Positions 57,634 through 64,000 of a stretch of 64,000 nucleotides of DNA are shown here, piece by piece. Made by a program: the position numbers and the translations under genes. Below the pieces are notes generated by a model that did not search any database, was not told where the DNA came from, and worked only from the letters and a program-made list of their open reading frames with translations. Location: contig OZ257149.1 in the NCBI GenBank assembly GCA_965279085.1, forward strand, positions 682,001 to 746,000, written 5' to 3'. Origin of the DNA: UBA7672 sp965279085 (GTDB taxonomy: Bacteria; Pseudomonadota; Alphaproteobacteria; Caulobacterales; Hyphomonadaceae). How positions within the stretch are numbered: position 1 is the first letter of the stretch; the number at the start of each line of letters is the position of its first letter.

Positions 57634-58026
57634 GTGGACCAGTTCGCCGGTGGCTGCCTGTGCGGCGATGTGCGGTTTGTGGCGTCCGGACGCCCTTACC
57701 GCGTTGGCCTCTGTCATTGCCTCGACTGCCGCAAGCATCATGGGGCGCTGTTCTACGCCGCCGCGATACTCCCGCAGGATGCGGTGAAGATCGAGGGTGA
57801 GACGCGCGATTATGCCGGGCGGCACTTCTGTCCGCGTTGCGGCTCGTCCGTCTTCGCGCGAAGCGGGGACGAGATCGAGGTTCATCTCGGATCGCTGGAT
57901 GCGCCGGATCAGCTGACGCCGACTTATGAAAGCTGGACCGTTCGCCGCGAGGCGTGGCTGCCGCCGTTTGCGCTTGTGCGCCACTATGAGCGGGACCGCG
58001 AAGGCGGTGGGCGTGCTGTGGATTAG
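57634..58026 (+). CDS. GFA family protein
   Basis: A 130-residue zinc-binding protein with the glutathione-dependent formaldehyde-activating (GFA/CENP-V) Cys pattern: GCLCGDVRF, GLCHCLDCRKHHGALF and HFCPRCGSSVF. Family members bind one or two zinc ions; many are not glutathione dependent. A GTG start with AAGGAGAAGCAGT upstream. It follows the rtcB terminator. Confidence 0.9.
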   Translation: MDQFAGGCLCGDVRFVASGRPYRVGLCHCLDCRKHHGALFYAAAILPQDAVKIEGETRDYAGRHFCPRCGSSVFARSGDEIEVHLGSLDAPDQLTPTYESWTVRREAWLPPFALVRHYERDREGGGRAVD

Positions 58027-58085
58027 GCGCGGACTTGGCCGATCATGCGGTTTTGAGATGCCGCAGAACGAGTCCAACTCGCCCT

Positions 58086-58197
58086 CGTGGTTCGACGGGC
58101 AGCCCTTCGGGCCTGCTCACCATGAGGGGCTCAGCTACCGATGATGGAGTAGCCCTCATGGTGAGCAGCGCACGCAGTGCGAGCCCGTAGAACCACG
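58086..58197. repeat. Palindromic repeat, copy B
   Basis: CGTGGTTC (58086-58093) pairs with GAACCACG (58190-58197), ACGGGC with GCCCGT, and CTGCTCACCATGAGGG with CCCTCATGGTGAGCAG. The left arm shares long stretches with copy A at 50051-50165. It separates the GFA and thiolase genes, which converge here. Confidence 0.78.
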
Positions 58198-58216
58198 GGG
58201 GGCGTGCTCACAAACG

Positions 58217-59374
58217 TCAGACCGCTTCGATGACGGTCGCGATGCCCTGACCTCCGCCGATGCACTGGGTTGCGAGAGCGTAGCGTTTGCCTTCGCGCTT
58301 CATGATCTGAGCGGCCTTAGCCGTGATGCGCGCGCCCGTTGCGCCGAGGGGGTGGCCGATGGAGATGCCGCCGCCGTCTATGTTGACCCTTTCCATCGGG
58401 ATTTCGAGCTGACGGATCGAGGCGACGGCCTGGCTGCCGAAGGCTTCGTTGATTTCGACGACGTCGATGTCGCGGATCGAGAGCCCTGCGCGCTCCAGCG
58501 CCTTGCGGCTGGCGGGGACCGGACCCATGCCCATGATTTCCGGCGGCACGCCTGCGATGGCGACGGAGCGGATGCGGCCGAGAACTTCGAGGCCGTGGCG
58601 CTTGGCATACTCTTCAGACGTGATGAGCGTCATCGCCGCGCCGTCGGTGAGCGGAGAGGATGTGCCTGCGGTGACGGAGCCATCGGGACGGAAGGCGGGT
58701 TTCAGGCCCGCGAGACCTTCGAGCGTAGTCGAGGGGCGCAGCGTGCCGTCCTGAGCGACAATGCCATCGAGCGTTTTCACCGGCACGATCTCGTCGCGCA
58801 GGCGGCCTTCGCGTTGCGCTTCGGAGGCTTTCATCTGCGAGACGTGAGCCAGCTTTTCCTGATCGGCGCGGGAGACGTCGAACTGCTTCGCGACGTTCTC
58901 CGCCGTCTCGCCCATCGAGATGTAGGCGTCGAGCATCACGTCGGGATCGTTCTGCGCCTTGCCTTTAAATCTGGGATTGGGCGAATGGTTGAATCCACCC
59001 TGCGGCACGCGCGTCATGCTTTCGACGCCGCCGGCGATGAAGGCTTCGCCCGCGCCGATGGCGATCTGGCCCACGGCATAATGGATGGCCGACATGGACG
59101 AGCCGCAGAAGCGGTTCATCGTGATGCCGCCGAGTTCGATGGGCAGGCCGGCCAGGAGGGCGGCGAGGCGCGCGACGTTGCTGCCCTGCTCGGCTTCCGG
59201 ATAGGCCACGCCCAGGACGACATCCTCCAGCGTCTTCGGATCGATGCCAGTGCGTTCGACCAGCCCCTTGATGGCGATGGCCGCAAGGTCATCCGGCCGG
59301 ACGCCGGCGAGTTTTCCCTTGTTGGCAAAGTGAAACGGCGTGCGCGCATAACCTGCAATGACAGCCCGGGTCAT
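58217..59374 (-). CDS. Acetyl-CoA acyltransferase (thiolase)
   Basis: A 385-residue thiolase of beta-oxidation or acetoacetyl-CoA formation. Nucleophile Cys90 in MNRFCGSSMSA, VEINEAFGSQAVAS, His in GHPLGATGARI, and second Cys in ATQCIGGGQGIATV. Length is normal. A perfect palindrome lies 27 nt upstream of the start. No hydroxyacyl-CoA partner is adjacent (the SDR is 20 kb away). Confidence 0.94.
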   Translation of the reverse strand: MTRAVIAGYARTPFHFANKGKLAGVRPDDLAAIAIKGLVERTGIDPKTLEDVVLGVAYPEAEQGSNVARLAALLAGLPIELGGITMNRFCGSSMSAIHYAVGQIAIGAGEAFIAGGVESMTRVPQGGFNHSPNPRFKGKAQNDPDVMLDAYISMGETAENVAKQFDVSRADQEKLAHVSQMKASEAQREGRLRDEIVPVKTLDGIVAQDGTLRPSTTLEGLAGLKPAFRPDGSVTAGTSSPLTDGAAMTLITSEEYAKRHGLEVLGRIRSVAIAGVPPEIMGMGPVPASRKALERAGLSIRDIDVVEINEAFGSQAVASIRQLEIPMERVNIDGGGISIGHPLGATGARITAKAAQIMKREGKRYALATQCIGGGQGIATVIEAV

Positions 59375-59400
59375 GGATTCGGCTCCTCTTTGGCTTTTTT

Positions 59401-59418
59401 ATATGATGGTTATCATAT
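59401..59418 (-). promoter_or_regulatory. Operator candidate upstream of the thiolase
   Basis: ATATGATGGTTATCATAT: perfect 7-bp arms around GGTT. It is 27-44 nt before the thiolase ATG, where a promoter would lie. The form suits a TetR-type fatty-acid-responsive repressor, which is inference. Confidence 0.55.
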
Positions 59419-59550
59419 TGCAGCGCACAAGAGGGTTGGAGGATTAAATTGGAGGCGGTGACGCCATCGTGCGGTCGCCTTTCAGGGCTATGCCCTTGGC
59501 AACGTTGGTGCGTTTGCGGCAGACGTGCCGCGGGAAAACGTTGGGACGAG

Positions 59551-60039
59551 ATGCTGCAGCTTATCCTTCTTCGCCACGCCAAGGCCGCCGCCGACTCCGA
59601 GACCGGCGAGGATTTCGATCGCGCGCTTGCCCCGCGCGGGCGTGAGGATGCGCCGGTCGTAGCGCGGGCACTGGCCGATGCGGGCGCGAACCCGCAGCTG
59701 GCCCTTGTTTCAACCGCCAGGCGGACGCGGGAAACGTGGGAGCTGGTGTCGAAGGCATTCCCCGACACCGAGGTGCGCTTTCTCGAGGAGCTCTACAACG
59801 CGCCGGCGGAAACGCTGCTGCACCTTGTGGAGCATGCGGATGTGGAGCGCCTGATCATGGTGGGCCACAATCCGGGCTTGCAGGAACTGGCCATTCGCCT
59901 CGCCCGCCGCAACACGCCGCTCGATGCGGCGGTGCGGGCCAAGTATCCCACGTGCGCCGCGGCGCTCTATACGCGCAAGGACCTGCTGGGCGCGCTGAAG
60001 CTGCAGGAATTCATCACGCCGAAGACCGTTTCGGATTAG
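59551..60039 (+). CDS. SixA-like histidine phosphatase
   Basis: A 162-residue phosphatase of the histidine-phosphatase superfamily. Catalytic His9 in LILLRHAKAA, second His in IMVGHNPGLQEL. SixA-type members dephosphorylate His residues of phosphorelay proteins; others have different targets. An ATG at 59551 with GGGACGAG close by starts the conserved part; longer upstream frames lack a signature. Confidence 0.88.
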   Translation: MLQLILLRHAKAAADSETGEDFDRALAPRGREDAPVVARALADAGANPQLALVSTARRTRETWELVSKAFPDTEVRFLEELYNAPAETLLHLVEHADVERLIMVGHNPGLQELAIRLARRNTPLDAAVRAKYPTCAAALYTRKDLLGALKLQEFITPKTVSD

Positions 60040-60178
60040 CGCCGACACCGTCCCCTTCGCGCTCTTTCGATCTCCACTTGCATCCGCACCCCTTGCCCGG
60101 TTAACCCATGAGCTCGCCCGGGGTCCAACGCGCGAGGCCTACCCTCACGCGTCGGTTTACCACGCGGAGTGAAAATCT

Positions 60179-62218
60179 ATGAGCGGACAGACACGCAGGG
60201 CGCTGCTGGCGCAAGCAGCGAGCCTAGGAGCGGCGCTCGCCTTCGGTCAGAGTTGCGCGCATGCGCCGACGACCGCGCGCACGGAAAGGCGTGACCTCTA
60301 CCCGCACGGCGTGGCGTCGGGCGATCCCTTGTCGGACAGCGTGATCCTGTGGACTCGTCGCGCGCCGGATGCTGGCGTAAGCGAACACCGATTGATGGTG
60401 GAGGTCGCAGGCGACGAGGCCTTCGCGGACATCGTGGCGCGCGGCGACGTAGAAGTGAGCGCAGCCACCGACTGGACATGTCGCTTTCTTGCGGCGGGCC
60501 TGAGCCCTGCGCGGGAGTATTGGTATCGCTTCGTCGACGAAGCGGGAAACATGAGCCGCGTCGGCCGCACGCTGACCGCGCCGTCTGACAGCGATGACCG
60601 CCCGGTGCGTTTCGTTTTCGCAAGCTGCCAGGACATCACAAACGGCGCGATGAATGCCTATCGTCGCATGATTTACGAAGACGTGCGCCAGCCTCGTGCG
60701 GAGCAGCTCAGCTTCGTGCTTCACCTTGGCGATTTCGTCTACGAGGTTGTGCGCTATCCGGAAGACACGCCTGACGGCATGGACCGCGGCCGCAAGCTGA
60801 CGGGGGCGGTTCGCTATCCCAAAGGGCGGAAGCTGAAGAACTTCCACTTCCCGGTGGACCTCGAAGACTATCGGACGCTGTACCGCAGCTTTCTGCTCGA
60901 CCCCGACCTGCAGGATGCGCGTGCTCGCTGGCCGTTCGTGCCCGTGTGGGACAATCACGAGTTTTCGTGGAACGGCTATCAGAGCCAGGAGGTGATTTCC
61001 GGCGATCCGCCCACGCCCGCGCAGACGCTGAAGGTTATGGCGAGCCAGGCGTGGTACGAGTACCAGCCGGCGCGCGTCCGAAAGCAGGGCGCGGGCGATG
61101 CATTCGAGGCGCCGAAGGTCGAGAACAAGCCGCTGTCGAACATCGATGCACGCGGCGTGAGCCAGGAGCCGAACAATCTCGCGGCCATCAATGCGCTGCG
61201 CATCGAGCGTGCGTTCCGGTTCGGCAAGAATATCGACATGATCCTGACCGACAACCGCTCGTTCAAGTCGGCCCCCATTGATGCGGATTTGCCGGGACCC
61301 GATTTCGGCGCGTTTCCGGAGATCGCCAACGACATCCTCGAAGCGGGCCGCGAGTATCCGGGCGGCGCGCCGGCCACGGTGCGCATAGGCGCGGACGAAA
61401 TCCCCAACCCGCAACGCAACGAGCCGCCGCAAGCATATCTCGGCATCGAGCAGATGGCGTGGTTCAAGGAACGGCTGCGCGCGGCGAAGGCGCCATGGAA
61501 GATATGGGGCCATTCGTTCGGCACTCTGACCTGGCGTACCGACCCGCAGAACCTTCCGGCCGAATTCAAGGCCACGTGGCCGAGCACGGAGTACGGCGTC
61601 TACAATCGTTCCTACGTGGTCGAGCACGCCGAGATCTTCGGCATGGTGCGCGATGAGGGAATCACCGGCCTCGCCATCGTCGCCGGCGACAAGCATTCGT
61701 TCTGGGCGGGGTATCCGAGCGAGACGCTGCCGCCGCAAGCGTTCGAGCCTGTGGCCGTCGAGTTCATCACCGGCTCGATCTCGCAGCAGGGATCGGGCGA
61801 GGTTCAATTGCTGACATACCCGAAGGACAACCCGCTGCGGCCGTTCTTCGTGCACGACCGGCCCGATGGCTCCAAACAGCACGCGTGGAGCACGACCATT
61901 CTTCACGGCGTCCGCGCCGCTCTGGCGCTTCGCGACACCGACGATCCGGGACAAGCCCGCGCCGTGCGCAACCCCGATAACGCGCCGCACCTCACCTTTG
62001 TCGACATGAGTGGCTACGGATACACCACCGTGCGCGCCTCGGCGGACGAGCTGGAAACCGAGTTCGTGTGCATTTCTCCGCCGGCCACCCGCAGCGAACG
62101 CGATGACGGCGGACCTCTGCGGTACCGCGTCGTCCATCGCGTCGCGCGCTGGAAGCCGGGGGAGCGGCCGCAGATGCGACCGGAGGTCATCGAGGGCGAC
62201 CCGGGGCTTTCGACGTAA
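60179..62218 (+). CDS. PhoD-like alkaline phosphatase D family protein
   Basis: A 679-residue protein with an Arg-Arg signal (QTRRALLAQAASLGAALAFGQSCA), possibly Tat-exported and lipid-modified at the final Cys. The PhoD N-domain (HGVASGDPLSDSVILWTRR) precedes the metallophosphatase domain with FASCQD, HLGDFVYE, WDNHEFSWNG, DNRSF and AGDKHSFWAG. It would release phosphate from phosphodiesters or monoesters in the periplasm. Single gene. Confidence 0.92.
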   Translation: MSGQTRRALLAQAASLGAALAFGQSCAHAPTTARTERRDLYPHGVASGDPLSDSVILWTRRAPDAGVSEHRLMVEVAGDEAFADIVARGDVEVSAATDWTCRFLAAGLSPAREYWYRFVDEAGNMSRVGRTLTAPSDSDDRPVRFVFASCQDITNGAMNAYRRMIYEDVRQPRAEQLSFVLHLGDFVYEVVRYPEDTPDGMDRGRKLTGAVRYPKGRKLKNFHFPVDLEDYRTLYRSFLLDPDLQDARARWPFVPVWDNHEFSWNGYQSQEVISGDPPTPAQTLKVMASQAWYEYQPARVRKQGAGDAFEAPKVENKPLSNIDARGVSQEPNNLAAINALRIERAFRFGKNIDMILTDNRSFKSAPIDADLPGPDFGAFPEIANDILEAGREYPGGAPATVRIGADEIPNPQRNEPPQAYLGIEQMAWFKERLRAAKAPWKIWGHSFGTLTWRTDPQNLPAEFKATWPSTEYGVYNRSYVVEHAEIFGMVRDEGITGLAIVAGDKHSFWAGYPSETLPPQAFEPVAVEFITGSISQQGSGEVQLLTYPKDNPLRPFFVHDRPDGSKQHAWSTTILHGVRAALALRDTDDPGQARAVRNPDNAPHLTFVDMSGYGYTTVRASADELETEFVCISPPATRSERDDGGPLRYRVVHRVARWKPGERPQMRPEVIEGDPGLST

Positions 62219-62241
62219 CCTGAACTCTGGCCGAAACCGCG

Positions 62242-63240
62242 TCAGTCCGCTGTCTGCGCGTCCGGGGCGATGATCATGTTGCCCACGCCCTCGAACGACC
62301 AGTTGTTCACCAAGCCGAGGATGTAGACGCCGTAGAGCACCAGGAACAGCAGGCCCGTGACGATGCCGACGCGGCGGTGGAGGAAGATCACGAGCGTGAC
62401 GAGGATCGCGGCAGCGGCCATGGCCCAGTTGCTGAAGGCCGTGAATTCCGGGCTGAGCGCGGTGCGCGGGCCGAGGACGCCGACCACGCCGCCGACGCCG
62501 AGAATGTTGAAGATGTTGGAGCCGATGATGTTGCCCATGGCGACATCCGACTGCTTGCGCACCGCGGCCGCGACGGTCGCGCCGATTTCCGGCAGCGAGG
62601 AGCCGACGGCCAGCAGCGTGAGGCCGATGATGCGCTCGGAGATCTGCATCTCCTTGCCGAGCGTGATGCCGCCATCGACCAGCAGGCGCGCACCGAGCGG
62701 CAAGCCGACGAGGCCGATCGCAATCAGCATGATCATGCGCCAGAATGGCGTGTTCATGATTGCGATCTCGTCCTTGGTGTCCTCCGTCATGTCATCGCGC
62801 GAAATCATCCAGGCGAGCACTGCATAGATGGCGAGCACGACAAGGAAGATCATGCCGACGATCTGCGTCAGGCCGAAAAACATGGTGACGCCGATCCACG
62901 CGGCCGTGCAGGCCAGCATGAAGAAGGCGGTGATGCGCATGCGCGGCGCATCGGTCGTGATCGGGAAGATCAGCGCGGGCAGCGCCAGCACCAGCAGTAT
63001 GTTGGCGATGTTGGAGCCGATGATGTTGCCGTGCGCGAGGCCGGAATAGCCGTTGGTGGCGGCCTGCACGCCGATCAGGAATTCAGGCAACGACGTGCCG
63101 AAGCCAATGATCAGGATGCCAACGAGCAGCGGCGAGACGTTCGACTTGTAGGCGGCGGCGAGCGCGCCGCGGACGATGCAGTCGCCTGAATAGATCAGGA
63201 CGGCAAAGCCGATGATCAGGAAGACGATCGAGGCTGACAT
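62242..63240 (-). CDS. Calcium/sodium exchanger family protein
   Basis: A 332-residue CaCA-family antiporter (YrbG-like) with about ten helices and the two alpha repeats: GFGTSLPEFLIG with GNIIGSNIANILLVL, and AVGSSLPEIGATVAA with GNIIGSNIFNILGV. Exchanges Ca2+ (or K+) for Na+/H+. It is preceded by a 26-codon membrane-protein gene 44 nt upstream on the same strand. Confidence 0.93.
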   Translation of the reverse strand: MSASIVFLIIGFAVLIYSGDCIVRGALAAAYKSNVSPLLVGILIIGFGTSLPEFLIGVQAATNGYSGLAHGNIIGSNIANILLVLALPALIFPITTDAPRMRITAFFMLACTAAWIGVTMFFGLTQIVGMIFLVVLAIYAVLAWMISRDDMTEDTKDEIAIMNTPFWRMIMLIAIGLVGLPLGARLLVDGGITLGKEMQISERIIGLTLLAVGSSLPEIGATVAAAVRKQSDVAMGNIIGSNIFNILGVGGVVGVLGPRTALSPEFTAFSNWAMAAAAILVTLVIFLHRRVGIVTGLLFLVLYGVYILGLVNNWSFEGVGNMIIAPDAQTAD

Positions 63241-63284
63241 GTCGTTGGCCTCCCCCTGTGATCAGTCGCCCCCGTCCGGCGACG

Positions 63285-63365
63285 CTAGTCGATGCGGCGG
63301 TATTCGATGATGTTAAGCAGGCCGAACACCGCAACAACAGCAACAATCGCCCAAACAGCCGCCAC
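63285..63365 (-). CDS. 26-residue single-helix membrane protein
   Basis: A GTG frame with an ideal ribosome-binding site (GAAGGAGAATACC) gives 26 residues: one hydrophobic helix (AVWAIVAVVAVFGLLNII) and a charged end (EYRRID). It lies directly upstream of the exchanger on the same strand, so it may be an accessory subunit. No known family; it is too short for most gene finders. Confidence 0.7.
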   Translation of the reverse strand: MAAVWAIVAVVAVFGLLNIIEYRRID

Positions 63366-63436
63366 GGTATTCTCCTTCAGACTTGCCTATAGCCGGTCTA
63401 TGCCTGTCCGGCCCCACCCACCGCAAGGCCTTCACC

Positions 63437-63898
63437 TTGAGAAAACCTACCCTTCGTGACCGGATATTCCAGTCGTACTGGCGATTTCAGCGGCCCGCGA
63501 CGCTCGGCGTACGGGGTGTTGTTGTGGATGAGCAGGGCCACGTCCTGCTTCTGCGCCACACCTACACGCCCGGATGGCATTTCCCCGGGGGCGGCGTGGA
63601 AAGGCGCGAAACCGCTGCGCAATCGTTGATCCGGGAGCTGCACGAAGAAGCGGGAATCAGGGCGGCGGCGGATGCGCTCGAACTGGTCTCGATCCACGCC
63701 AATCACCTGTTTTTCCCGAACGACCATGTGCTTGTGTACCGGATAAAGGCGTGGACGCAGGGCGAGCCGACACAAAAAGGCGAGATCGCGGAGGTTCGCT
63801 TCGTCGATCCGCTGAACCCGCCCGATGGGGTGACCGCGGGCACAAAGCGCCGTCTGGATGAGCTTTTCGCCGGCAAGCCACGCAGCGAAGCGTGGTGA
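63437..63898 (+). CDS. Nudix hydrolase
   Basis: A 153-residue Nudix protein: GVRGVVVDEQGHVLLLRHTYTPGWHFPGGGVERRETAAQSLIRELHEEAGI is a complete Nudix box. The substrate is not evident. I start at a TTG at 63437 with AAGG 9 nt upstream; another TTG at 63383 is possible. It is divergent from the 26-residue gene. Confidence 0.85.
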   Translation: MRKPTLRDRIFQSYWRFQRPATLGVRGVVVDEQGHVLLLRHTYTPGWHFPGGGVERRETAAQSLIRELHEEAGIRAAADALELVSIHANHLFFPNDHVLVYRIKAWTQGEPTQKGEIAEVRFVDPLNPPDGVTAGTKRRLDELFAGKPRSEAW

Positions 63899-64000
63899 TC
63901 CGCCGCGCGGCCGGGGCGCCTCTTCCCCAGTTTGCGCGTCAAACGGCCATTGATTTGCAGTAATGTTTGGTCATCACTGCGGCCCGGACGTGGAGGACGT
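63899..64000. other. Right edge, no gene seen
   Basis: The last 102 bp contain no start with a ribosome-binding site. They may be an upstream region of a gene beyond the window. Confidence 0.5.

Noticed and set aside
60224..62137. 637-residue minus-strand frame across the PhoD gene
   Set aside because: Arg/Ala-rich shadow of a complete PhoD-like gene.
1..64000. tRNA, rRNA or CRISPR
   Set aside because: No T-loop-like GTTCGANTC with matching acceptor stem was found by eye and no regularly spaced direct repeats occur.

Overview
The window is chromosomal DNA of a high-GC alphaproteobacterium (no GC count was run). The main evidence is family content. There is a class I (archaeal-type) lysyl-tRNA synthetase, an IscR-type Rrf2 regulator, two UrcA-family exported proteins, a divergent DUF1285/Nudix/DUF6111/CCA cluster beside a MoxR/DUF58/DUF4159 cluster, an O2-dependent HemF, a class 2 PyrD, TadE/TadG genes and a Bfd/Bfr iron-storage pair. 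Caulobacterales or a Hyphomonadaceae-like lineage is my best guess, but nothing here proves the order. Genes are dense, intergenic gaps are short and many start/stop codons overlap. I see no prophage, integrase, transposase, CRISPR array, rRNA or tRNA.

Region by region. 1-2.4 kb: the 5' part of an IscR-like regulator without the usual Fe-S cysteines, then an alpha/beta hydrolase, a small DUF6572-like protein and a thioesterase. 2.4-7.1 kb: a frameshifted gene, tyrS, a PIG-L deacetylase, exported proteins and a glutathione transferase. 7.1-15.9 kb: stand-alone enzymes, a transporter and lipoproteins, with several clear palindromic operators and a possible small RNA. 16-19 kb: queC-queE (7-deazaguanine synthesis), DUF952 and pyrD, followed by a self-complementary 160-nt segment that could be a 6S-like RNA. 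19-27 kb: two UrcA-like proteins, quinone reductase, TetR regulator, DUF429, hemF, TadE/TadG and TspO. 27-37 kb: two divergent operons, one of RNA/CoA housekeeping genes and one of MoxR, DUF58, DUF4159 and a large von Willebrand-like membrane protein.

37-43 kb: an SDR enzyme, a translationally coupled pair of an HExxH metallopeptidase and a Ddl-like ATP-grasp ligase (the best candidate for an undescribed peptide-modifying system), a CNNM/CBS transporter-like protein, and a LexA/cI-like S24 peptidase-regulator preceded by two tandem 18-bp operators. 43-50 kb: XRE regulator, small membrane proteins, lysS, and bfd-bfr with a Fur-like box over the bfd start. 50-64 kb: mostly single metabolic and envelope genes (VOC protein, Lcp/MpaB-type oxygenase, VanZ, hydrolase, DUF4105, SIMPL, RtcB, GFA, thiolase, SixA, PhoD, Ca/Na exchanger, Nudix). 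This last part is punctuated by two copies of one long palindromic intergenic repeat and contains a 26-codon membrane-protein gene.

Genes that plausibly work together: queC with queE; DUF1285-Nudix-DUF6111-CCA; MoxR-DUF58-DUF4159-vWA; the peptidase and ligase pair; TadE with TadG; Bfd with Bfr (iron release and storage). Function calls rest on remembered family signatures and motifs read from the translations; no database search was possible. Promoters and operators were found by eye.
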